This document shows positions 42,407-51,657 of a stretch of 64,000 nt of DNA, one piece after another. This DNA comes from Psoroptes ovis (Eukaryota > Arthropoda > Arachnida > Sarcoptiformes > Psoroptidae): assembly GCA_002943765.1 (NCBI GenBank), contig PQWQ01000010.1:1676501-1740500 (forward strand), given 5' to 3'. The notes beneath the pieces were generated by a model that saw only the letters and a program-made list of their open reading frames with translations, did not search any database and had not been told where the DNA came from. A program made the position numbers and the translations under genes. Every line of letters starts with the position of its first letter. The first letter of the stretch is position 1.

Positions 42407-43521
42407 TTATACGACTACTATTGACTGATTCGACACAATTGACAGCACTGTTATTGATCCATTTTTTTCAAGTCATTCACCGATTATCATATGAAATAAT
42501 TTATTCAATATTTATTCGACAAAACATGCAAAATTCCCATCGTAGTATTAAGTAACAAATTTTTCTCGATATTGTTAAAATTGATTGACATTTATATTAC
42601 TGAATTATTTTGTCTGTAGTTTATGAAAAAATGGTGCAAAATTTGTTTCTCAATTGATATGATTTTAAAATGGAAAACAATTTGATTTATTTATCAATTT
42701 GAAAAGATTTATTGATCTAAAATGTTTATTCATTCATTTGAAATTCATTAAAAAAATCGATCATAGCCTCATCATTCAAATATTCATTATAAAATTTAGC
42801 TTTTCAACTTTTCAATGTTAATAAATAATTCTAATTTTTTGTTCATTATCTCTTTTTTGGAAAATTAATGAATATTTTCCATTGAAATAGGGTCAAGAAA
42901 CAAAAATTCGAAGAAAAAAATAGAAATGAAATCAAATTAATCAAAAAATTAAATTAAAACTTTCAAAAATGTCAAAAATTCCGAAGAAATAATGATGAGA
43001 ATAATTATATTACGACAATAGTTACGATTGAGAAAAAAAGACTAATTTCCATGGTAAAAACCAAAATCAAATAAATTAGTTACTTTGATTCAATCGATGT
43101 CGTTTCTGATCTTTTCAATGAAGAATGGGCGAAAATTTTGCTTGTAAAATAGATGAATAATTATTGTTATTTCCAATGGTTACTTGAACATTTGAGATAT
43201 TGTCTTCTCAATTTCATTTCAATTGTTTTCAAATCAATTCATTCATTTAATTTGGAAACATTTTTTGGTGTGATCAATTCAATCTTATTGAAATATATTT
43301 TTCAGCAATTTTTTCAATTGTTTCCATTATTTATTTATTTATTTTTCAGTAAAATTTCCACTAAATTTAAGCTAATAATAAAAATTTCTTGCTCAAAAAA
43401 ATCTTCAAATATTTATCGAATTCGTTTATCTGAGAATCATGAATATTATCTTCAATTTTATTTCAGCTTTTCAATCAATTGATTCGTTCAATTTGAATTC
43501 ATTTTGAATAATTTGCAGCAA
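42407..43521. repeat. Array spacer R10-R11
   Basis: It has the TTGATCTAAAATGTTTATTC block (42711), a weak AATTAAAACTTTCAAAAATG block (42951), and a diverged lead-in to R11. The GACGCTGGCGTC element is not recognisable. Open frames such as 43153-43482 are not shared with other copies. No gene is seen. Confidence 0.5.
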
Positions 43522-44408
43522 ATGAGTGAAACGGCAAGAATGGATGAAATAAACCGAAAAAGCAATGAAATAATATTTGATGAAAAACAACATCAACAAT
43601 ATAAAAAAATAAACTATCATGAACAATCGGATAGATTAATCATGAAATTATTCAATCTACTGAAATATTATTCGATACGTTTAGATTTTGAATTATGTGA
43701 TTATTTTGATGAAACAATTTCTATTACAATTAAATCAATGAAATATGCAATTTTGATAACATTTAATAATTTATCAACGATTATATTTTTATTTTCATCA
43801 ATATTTTTGAAACAATCAGACAATTATATAATTGCAATAGAACATTTTGAATATATAGCTGAAACAAAACGTATCGATTTACTATTATTAGAAATATTGA
43901 TTATATTCACATTACTAGAAATATTATGGATATATGTACTCAAATTAACACTGAAATATCGTCTTACAATATTGAATGTATTTTCATTATTGTTGAAAAA
44001 TGTGAATGAAAACAATAGTAATCATCGTTATTTCGATTCAAATGGTTTAAATGATGATGATTATGAAAAATGGTCAAAATACAGCACAGTCGTAACCATA
44101 TCCTATAATTCGCATCATTTTATTAGCACTATATTTCTGATATTGAATTCATATTTCATTTATGAATGTTGGAATTGGTATTCGCATGATGAAATCAATT
44201 TATTGAAAGCATTATTATCATCATTAATGTTTTTTGAATATTATAGATGTAATACTTAATAATCAATTTTATTTATTATTTGAAATTTTAAAAATTATTT
44301 ACAGTGTAAAATCAAGAAAAATATGTTAATTGACATTTTTAGAAGAACGTGTTTTTATACTTGTTTTTGTTTACATTTAAATTTTTAAACTATTACTGTT
44401 TTAGACTT

Positions 44409-47400
44409 TTAGTCATCACATCTCCCGGCGTCTAATTGAAAGTCATTGGGAGAGTGGTATAGTCGAAGTTTATTTGCGTGAATAATTTCTGTTGAATGTT
44501 TATCGGGTCTTTGCGAACGATCTATTTCATAATTAACGTCAGACAGCTTCCGTGAGATTGTGTACGGACCTTCAAGCACAGGCGTCAATTTCCCGTTATT
44601 AGGGTGCCAGGCAATCTCCACCAAAACTTTGTCACCAACTTGAAAACATGGTCGTTGAAATCTTTGGTCATAATAATTTTTGTTTCGACTGTGACTTTCG
44701 TTAGATCTTTGAAAAGCAATTTTTCTAGCATCATCGATAGTTAAATTCGGATCAATTCTAAATTGTTCATAAGGCAAAATGCCATACAATAAGAAGGCTG
44801 GTGAAAATCCAGTACTTTCATGTGGAGTATTATTGTACTCCTGAATCACTTGTTCAGCTATTTTAGTCCAATTTTTATGTGTCGTCTTTGGGTCATTGAT
44901 TTTACATCGGATTCGCTTCATGATCTCTTGATTGGTTCTCTCGTTCAGACCATTACATTGTGGATTAGCAGTTGATGTTGATAATCGCCTGATTCCATGT
45001 TTTTCCAGAAATTTTCGATATTGCGATGAACGAAAGGCTGTACCTTTATCGGTTAATATTTTCTTAATTGGTCCAATTTTCAACATTTGTTGAACGACTC
45101 CTATGTAAGCTTCTTTTGAGGTCGATGTATGAGGGAATCCCCAAACATACCTTGTACAATTATCAACGACGAGGTGGATCATATTTTTCTTTGAACCGTA
45201 TTTACCTAAACCCAAAACAGTATCAATCGATATTAAATCGAATGGTAATTCAGCAGGTGGAAGCTGCTCCAACACGGCAAATTTTTTCACTTTTGTCTTT
45301 TTGTTCTTTTGACAAATTTCACAGTGTTTGACAAAATTGCTGATATCAATAATAATGTTTTTCCAATAATAAGTTGGTGAAATTAAATGAATCATCTTTT
45401 TGACACCTGGATGGCCAAATTTGTTATGGGCTTCGGATAAGATTTTCTTTCTTAATGCCTCGGGAACTACTATTTTTGTCATACCTTTACCCCGCCTGAT
45501 CCGAAGTCCATCTTCTAATTGAAATTTGTGTTTATCAATCATTTTTTCTTGTTCAATTGTCATTTCTTCTTTGCTGATTAAATTTACTTGTGGAGCTCGA
45601 GACAGAGCGTCAGCTTCATAATTACCCGAGCCATTTTTATATTTGATTTCTATGTCGTAGGTTGAGATCAATAGCGACCATCTGAACAAACGACCAGTCA
45701 ATTTTTTGTAACTTTTTAACCACTGCAATGCAGCGTGATCGGTGTAGATGATTGTGTGCTGACCATAAATGTAACAGTGCCATTTCTTCAACGATTCAAT
45801 GATGGCCAAGCACTCTAATTCAGTGATCGCGTAATTTTCTTCGTGCTTTAGCAATTTCCTTGATAAATAAGAAATCGGTAATTCATCACCATTTGATTGT
45901 TGTTGCTTCAGAACAGCGCCGATTCCTTGTTGACTGGCGTCGCAATAAATAATGCAAGGCTTATTTGGATCGAAAATTGTTAAGATTGGTTTTGATGCAA
46001 GTATTTCTTTCAGTTTTTCAAACGATTTATCGCATTCTTCTGACCAAATCCATTCTGTATCTTTCTTAAGTAATTCGGTCAATGGACGACGAACCATTGC
46101 ATGATTAGGGATATGTTTATGATAAACATTCTCCATTCCTAAAAATCGTTGAAGTTGTTTGACATCTTGTGGTTTCGGAAAATTCATTAATGCTTTGATA
46201 TTATCATTATTTGGCTGGATTGAATTGAATGAAATGGTATGACCAAGGAAATCAATTTTTTCATTGGCAAATTCACATTTACTCGGCTTAAATTTTGCAT
46301 TTTCTGTCGAGAAAGCAGTTAAAACTTTGTCTAAATCATTTAAATGTTGGTCAAATGTTTCGGAGAAAATTATGAGATCGTCAAAATAATTCTCAACGTT
46401 GACTAGTTGATGTTTATTGATGATTTGTCGAAGAACACGTTGAAAGGTGGCAGGGGCGTTTTTCAGCCCGAACGGCATAACCGTCCATTCATAATGACCA
46501 GCGTGTGTTGAAAATGCTGTTTTGAAAATATCATCTGATGCCATTTGTATATGCCAATAGCCAGAACTGATATCGAGTTTTGTGAAATATTTTTTACCGT
46601 ACATTTTATCAAGGATATCATCTATTCGTGGAATCGGTTGTGGATCATTCACGGTTATTCGGTTCAATTTCCGATAATCTATGCAAAGACGGGTTTTACC
46701 CTCGCCTTTTTTCTCAGCAAGTGTTACAGGAAACGAATATGGTGACTGTGATGGTCTGATGAAACCATTTTCAAGAAGCTGTTTTACTGATTGATCGATT
46801 ATTTCTTTTTCTTTGGCTGAGACTCGATATGGATGAATGAAAATTGGAATATCATTAGTGAGATTAATATGATGATATTCCATATTGATACGACCAATAT
46901 CTTGTTTTGATTGTGAAAAACAATTTACATGTTTGTTAATCAAATCAGATATTTGAGAGAGTTGATGTTGATCTAGTTGACTATTAATCATGAATTGGAT
47001 GTTTGCTGATTGATTTTGTTGATTACTAATTTTTGTCGATTGTTGTATTGATTGTTGTTGATGATTAGGCCGATTATTATTTTCAACTATTGATTGTTGT
47101 ACTTTTTTCGTCGATTTGTTGTTATAAAATCTGTTTGATCTTAAGTCTATTGGTATGCCATTTTGTGTCAATTTATTATTATTGAGGTCCAATTTGAGGC
47201 TGTACAGCTGACTAGCATCAAGTCCCAATAATAAGTCGGTATTAAGATTTCTAATGACATGAGCTTTGATCAAACGTTGAATATTGCCAATTTGAAGATG
47301 AATGCGGACGCAGCCTAGTGAAGTTGTCGTATTGTCTAATTGTCGGATATTAATTGCAAAATTTTCGTCTAATTTTAATTTTAATTTATGTAAAAGGTTT

Positions 47401-47510
47401 CTTGAGACACAAGTAATATTGGCTCCTGTGTCTAAGAAAGCTTTGACAACATGATTATTTACAATACAGTTGAAAAATATTAATTCACTAGGCTGCTGTT
47501 GGCGTTTCCC
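44409..47510 (-). CDS. Pol polyprotein (PR-RT-RH-IN) of the Ty3-type element
   Basis: The pol frame is entered by a -1 shift at GGGAAAC (47510-47504). It first encodes an aspartic protease (AFLDTGANITCVS, about 47440-47400) and DLLLGLDASQ. Reverse transcriptase follows (LCIDYRKLNR, MPFGLKNAPATFQRV, YFDDLIIF), then RNase H (IIYCDASQQGIGAVL, YTDHAALQWL), and an integrase with an HHCC finger (HNKFGHPG to CEICQ) and DDE core (SIDTVLG, LTDKGTAF, NGLNERTNQE). It ends with a KVLVEI and GPYTISRKL segment. The order is Ty3/Metaviridae. The TAA stop lies within the 3' LTR. No stop interrupts the frame. Confidence 0.92.
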   Translation of the reverse strand, partial: GKRQQQPSELIFFNCIVNNHVVKAFLDTGANITCVSRNLLHKLKLKLDENFAINIRQLDNTTTSLGCVRIHLQIGNIQRLIKAHVIRNLNTDLLLGLDASQLYSLKLDLNNNKLTQNGIPIDLRSNRFYNNKSTKKVQQSIVENNNRPNHQQQSIQQSTKISNQQNQSANIQFMINSQLDQHQLSQISDLINKHVNCFSQSKQDIGRINMEYHHINLTNDIPIFIHPYRVSAKEKEIIDQSVKQLLENGFIRPSQSPYSFPVTLAEKKGEGKTRLCIDYRKLNRITVNDPQPIPRIDDILDKMYGKKYFTKLDISSGYWHIQMASDDIFKTAFSTHAGHYEWTVMPFGLKNAPATFQRVLRQIINKHQLVNVENYFDDLIIFSETFDQHLNDLDKVLTAFSTENAKFKPSKCEFANEKIDFLGHTISFNSIQPNNDNIKALMNFPKPQDVKQLQRFLGMENVYHKHIPNHAMVRRPLTELLKKDTEWIWSEECDKSFEKLKEILASKPILTIFDPNKPCIIYCDASQQGIGAVLKQQQSNGDELPISYLSRKLLKHEENYAITELECLAIIESLKKWHCYIYGQHTIIYTDHAALQWLKSYKKLTGRLFRWSLLISTYDIEIKYKNGSGNYEADALSRAPQVNLISKEEMTIEQEKMIDKHKFQLEDGLRIRRGKGMTKIVVPEALRKKILSEAHNKFGHPGVKKMIHLISPTYYWKNIIIDISNFVKHCEICQKNKKTKVKKFAVLEQLPPAELPFDLISIDTVLGLGKYGSKKNMIHLVVDNCTRYVWGFPHTSTSKEAYIGVVQQMLKIGPIKKILTDKGTAFRSSQYRKFLEKHGIRRLSTSTANPQCNGLNERTNQEIMKRIRCKINDPKTTHKNWTKIAEQVIQEYNNTPHESTGFSPAFLLYGILPYEQFRIDPNLTIDDARKIAFQRSNESHSRNKNYYDQRFQRPCFQVGDKVLVEIAWHPNNGKLTPVLEGPYTISRKLSDVNYEIDRSQRPDKHSTEIIHANKLRLYHSPNDFQLDAGRCDD

Positions 47511-48631
47511 GACTCGTTGATATCAGCAGCTGATTGTTGGATTAATTGAATTTGGTTGATGGATGCTTGTTCATTTCTACAGATCACGACGGAATGAGGT
47601 TGCTGACAAATACGACATTTATAATTTGATTTACATTGATTCAAGGAATGATTTGGACGAAGACAACGAAAACATAATTTTTTCTTTCTAACGATTTGTT
47701 CTTTTTCAGTATTCGTTAAATTAGCATCACAAAAAATAGTACGATGGCCACCATTGCAGATCAGACAAACATTACTAGTCGAAGCTCGGTTAACATAAGT
47801 CACATTTGATACTGATCGATCAAAATCTAATTCTCTCAAACCGTTGACATCGTTTTCCATAATTTTTAGCATTGCTTCGCAGGAATCAGTGGTCGAGAAC
47901 AGTCGTTGAGGCTCACCAAACCAACATTTGGCCATCTCACGTTTCATATAATAATTAATAAATTCATCATCCATCTTAGTTTGGTCGGCAAAATGAAAAA
48001 TTTTTCGCATTTTCATGAATGTTGAATGAACTTGTTGAAAATCATTTTTGTTTACTTTTGATATTTGATTCAACATTCTCCGTATTTCAGATTTAACACG
48101 AACTGAACTATCATATTCGGTTTTCAATATTTCCATGGCTTTGCTGAATCCTTCATCTGTACCTTCGATACATTCGATCATTTCATAAGGATGACCATTC
48201 AAGAATGATTTTAATCTCGATAATTTTTCGTGGCCAGACATATTTGGGTAACGAGCTATCAATTCTTCAAATTCGTTTATAAAGAAACGAAATTTCATTA
48301 TGTCACCATCAAAGCTGGGCAATTCGCGTTTTTTAAAATCAGTTAGGCCAACAAAATTCGTCATTACTTCGTTGTCGAAATAATCAATTAAAATCTTACA
48401 GGTTCGACCATATTCTTTGATCTCATTTTCGTTGTAACCAGTATCTTCTAATTTATTGTCAATGGCAAATAAACGTCGAACCTTCTGTATAACTTTTTCT
48501 TTCATTTCTGGACTTTTACTAAGCAAATTGGTGTTGCAGATGTTCAGATGTCTAGTCAGCCATCGTCGTAATGTCGTACGTTCATTTAATAGGTCTTGAT
48601 GTGGTTGTTCTTCTGTTGATGTGGATGACAT
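47480..48631 (-). CDS. Gag protein of the Ty3-type element, 383 aa, DUF1759-like
   Basis: ATG at 48631 starts MSSTSTEEQPHQ. Residues from about 100 to 250 resemble the DUF1759 Gag domain usual in Bel/Pao elements (LPSFDGDIMKFRFFINEFEE and FSKAMEILKTEYDSS). Three Cys/His clusters follow: CLICNGGHRTIFC, CFRCLRPNHSLNQC and CRICQQPHSVVIC. The frame ends at TAA 47482-47480, just after the slippery heptamer, so Pol must be made by frameshift. A Bel-like Gag beside a Ty3-like Pol is unusual. Confidence 0.88.
   Translation of the reverse strand: MSSTSTEEQPHQDLLNERTTLRRWLTRHLNICNTNLLSKSPEMKEKVIQKVRRLFAIDNKLEDTGYNENEIKEYGRTCKILIDYFDNEVMTNFVGLTDFKKRELPSFDGDIMKFRFFINEFEELIARYPNMSGHEKLSRLKSFLNGHPYEMIECIEGTDEGFSKAMEILKTEYDSSVRVKSEIRRMLNQISKVNKNDFQQVHSTFMKMRKIFHFADQTKMDDEFINYYMKREMAKCWFGEPQRLFSTTDSCEAMLKIMENDVNGLRELDFDRSVSNVTYVNRASTSNVCLICNGGHRTIFCDANLTNTEKEQIVRKKKLCFRCLRPNHSLNQCKSNYKCRICQQPHSVVICRNEQASINQIQLIQQSAADINESGNANSSLVN
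47504..47510 (-). promoter_or_regulatory. Programmed -1 frameshift site GGGAAAC
   Basis: In the gag frame the bases read G GGA AAC, exactly the X XXY YYZ form for simultaneous slippage. The pol frame is -1 relative to gag and is open across it. The gag stop lies 21 bases further on. The same heptamer is used by PEG10 and some lentiviruses (knowledge). No clear stem or pseudoknot was identified downstream. Confidence 0.75.
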
Positions 48632-49661
48632 TGTGGTAGATCCTGTTGGCTCTTGTAATACTTAATAATCAATTTTATTTATTATTTGAAATTTTAAAAA
48701 TTATTTACAGTGTAAAATCAAGAAAAATATGTTAATTGACATTTTTAGAAGAACGTGTTTTTATACTTGTTTTTGTTTACATTTAAATTTTTAAACTATT
48801 ACTGTTTTAGACTTTTAGTCATCACATAGACATATTAGTTATATGTTAGGACAAGCATTCACATCATTAACATCTTTGACTTTATTATCTCAATTTTATG
48901 TATTGAGAATGCATTCATTATGTCAATGTCTATTGAAAGAAATGAAAAAACAAATGAAATTATTTAACAATGATTTCATCAATGATATAAATAGTTGTTT
49001 TTATTTTGAATTGAATAATTCATTATTTTTCAAACATTTTCAATTACGTTATGTTTATTTATATGATGAGATACATAAACTCAATCAAACATTCAGTATC
49101 ATTTTGTTCGGAATACAAATCATATCTGCATCATGTACGATCGTATTTTCATTATTTATTGTTCAGCAGACACGTTCAACATCTTTGAGTATCATGGCAT
49201 CATTAGCATTGATGTCTACATTTTTTTTATGCACCTTAACATTTAATCGTATGTCATCATTGCCGAGTTATAATCAAAATTGTTCTAAACAATCATTGAA
49301 TTGGCTGGCACGTTCACAATTTTATACTAATATTGTCAATCATTATAGAAACAAGAATGATGGGAATTTCACCAACATAAAGCAACAATTACTGAAGAGT
49401 TTGATTAATACACGTACAATAATGCGTGCAAATCTTTTTATTCAATCAATTAAAACAAATCGTCTAGGTTTCACTTGTGGGCCATTATTTTTCGTGGATA
49501 AATTCACATATTTTCGTATATTGTTGATGAATCTGCATTTAATCATTAAATTTTATAAAAAGTTGATCGTTAAAAAAAAAGCTTCATCAATTTTAATAAA
49601 CACGAATGATATTCAACGAACAATTAACATTGTAATTGATTTATATTTTAATCCTAATTAA

Positions 49662-50159
49662 TGTTGATTCTCATCAATAATAGTTAAATTTATGAAATTT
49701 TTGTTTTTGACACTAAATATGAGAAGTTTCATTAATAAATGTTCAAATCATCGTTTAATTCATCAAGATTCATTCAATTTTAACAATTAAGAATTCTGAA
49801 AATAAAATTTTAATGTAATGTTTGACTATATGAAAAGGTCAATATATAGAAAAAATATAAATATTCATATTTTGTGTAAAAAACAAAAATCAAAGTAAAT
49901 CATTATCGATTTCGATCATAAATGTGTATCATTTGATTTTTTTTTTTTAAATTTAAAAAATTGAAATATTATTAGCTTAATAATAATAATAAATGGAATA
50001 ATTGAGATTATGTTTTCAATATTTTATGGTATAAAAAATTTGAAATAATATAAGATATGAAAAATGTTTGCAGTAAAAAAAAGATGGAATTGCAATTTTC
50101 TGTTCAATTATTAGTAAATTTCTATCGAATATTTTTTTTTAAAAATTTTTATATGAAAC
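49662..50159. other. Intergenic region between R11 and the ARF gene
   Basis: AT-rich, with A/T runs and an AATAATAATAATAAATGG stretch (49978). It marks the right border of the tandem array; none of the conserved spacer blocks occurs. It should hold the ARF 3' UTR. No gene is seen. Confidence 0.5.
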
Positions 50160-50790
50160 CTATGGAAGTTTTGATACTTCAGTACAAAGCCAATCTAAAC
50201 CTTCATAAAGGCCATCGCCTTGTGTTGCACATGTTGCTTGAATATACCAATGACGATTACGCATTTGTCCTAAACCTAAACGATCTTTCAATTCTGATGT
50301 TGACATCGCATTCGGTAAATCTTGTTTGTTAGCAAATACTAATAATATTGAATCACGTAATTCATCTTCATTCAACATACGCTGTAATTCTTCGGCTGCT
50401 TCATTGACACGTTCTCTGTTTTTTTTTTAAATCGAAGCAATGCGAAATATTGATATTAATTAATTGATAAAAATTTCAAAAATCATATCACAAAACATAC
50501 TTATCATTACTATCGATAACAAAAATTAAACCTTGCGTATTTTGATAATAATGTCTCCATAATGGCCGAATTTTATCTTGTCCACCAACATCCCAAACTG
50601 TGAAACTAATATTTTTATATTCAACTGTTTCAACATTGAAACCGATGGTCGGTATCGTTGTGACAACTTCACCTAATTTTAATTTATATAAAATTGTTGT
50701 TTTACCGGCCGCATCTAATCCTACCATCAATATTCGTACTTGTTTTTTACCAAATAAACGTGTAAATAGACTTGATATTGTTAGACCCAT
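50160..50790 (-). CDS. ADP-ribosylation factor (class II, Arf4/5-like), two exons, 181 aa
   Basis: Exons 50790-50501 and 50415-50160 are joined by an 85-bp GT..AG intron (546 nt). The start MGLTISSLFTRLFGKK is typical of class II ARFs (human ARF4/ARF5, Drosophila Arf102F). Gly2 would be myristoylated and the amphipathic helix binds membranes. GTP-binding motifs are all present: GLDAAGKT (P loop), PTIGFNVE (switch I), WDVGGQDKIRPLW (switch II), ANKQD and CATQG. These GTPases recruit coats at Golgi/ERGIC membranes (family knowledge). Start and splice sites are certain from the protein match. Confidence 0.95.
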
Positions 50791-51303
50791 CTTTTAATAT
50801 CTTAAAATTGACTTAGTAAAACTCAAATCTTGTTCAGAAATCGCAAATGATGATCGGAAAGATTTTGCACAAAAATTTCCTTGAAACGATAATTATTTGG
50901 TTAAATTTGAGCCGAAAATATATTAATTTATGTTTGATTGATGTCTAATTTCGTATATTTTCGTTTCTTGAATCTCAAATATTATTATTAAAGTTACGTC
51001 GAACAATAAATACACCAGAATACAATTTATAAATTAATTTATTTTATTTGGTAACTCAGCTGCATTAACATTACGCTTTTGTTTATTTTTCATTTTTTTG
51101 TGCTTTCAACCCGATCATGATTTAACAAATGCCGTTCATAAATGACGAATTTTTGTAGTTTAAAATATAGCCAAGAGATGGCGATAAATTTTTTTTACGA
51201 ATTTTAAACTCGACATTTTTTGACCATTTTCCATAGTTACGATTTCCTTTTTATCATCATTTTTTTTCATTTTAATGATTTGTAAATATTTCAAAATCAT
51301 ACA
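50791..51303. other. Upstream region of the ARF gene
   Basis: 513 bp between the ARF start and the Bel/Pao LTR. It must contain the ARF promoter; no motif is clear. The insertion therefore lies only about 0.5 kb upstream of a housekeeping gene. The final TACA (51300-51303) is the left target duplication. Confidence 0.45.
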
Positions 51304-51657
51304 TGTGTTGGGAAAATTTCAAAATGGTCAATTTTAACGTATAAACCACTTTCAATCAATATTGCCTTTTGATTTCTTCGGTCCAAACAAAACACAAACA
51401 CATTTCGAAAAAATAGTGAACTTTATTCGTTGACGATCAAAAAAGCAATGAACAAAAATTGGTAAAAAATAACTAGCAAAAAGGGAAAAATGATAAGAAA
51501 AAAAAAATGCTTTTTTTTAAAAACACGTTTTGTCAACCCTTTGTTAAGCAATGTACACAAGGTTGACCTAAACTGGTTTCGAGGACGACGATAAACAAAA
51601 TTGCAACCTATTTGTTTACCCTCAAAACCACGTGGAATTTTCCAGTCTTTCTTCTTC

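Larger units (their letters stand above)
44248..48826 (-). mobile_element. Ty3-type LTR retrotransposon with Bel-like Gag, 4579 bp, LTRs 173 bp
   Basis: LTRs at 44248-44420 and 48654-48826 are 173 bp and read as identical. On the plus strand they start TGTAATAC and end ATCACA. The flanking duplication is TAGA (44244-44247 and 48827-48830). Inside, on the minus strand, are a gag ORF and a pol ORF in the -1 frame. A polypurine tract CCGGGAGA precedes the 3' LTR (44421-44428). No TGG primer site follows the 5' LTR; the sequence there is AGAGCCAACAGGATC, so priming is unclear. The insertion lies in R11, in opposite orientation to it. Confidence 0.92.
43522..49661 (+). pseudogene. R11: gustatory-receptor-like 7-TM gene split by a Ty3-type element
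   Basis: The 5' part is 43522-44247 (first ATG 43522; ATG 43540, MDEINRKSNEI, aligns better with paralogues). The 3' part resumes at 48831 in the same frame after one TAGA copy is discounted. The break lies inside EYYRHISYMLGQ in the fourth hydrophobic region. Near the end, an extra A in the run before GCTTCATC (49574-49582) shifts the frame. The tail becomes KKKASSILINTND and runs on to 49661, not the usual LHQF end. The signature is IKTNRLGFTCG as in R4. The gene is almost certainly inactive as a receptor. Confidence 0.85.
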
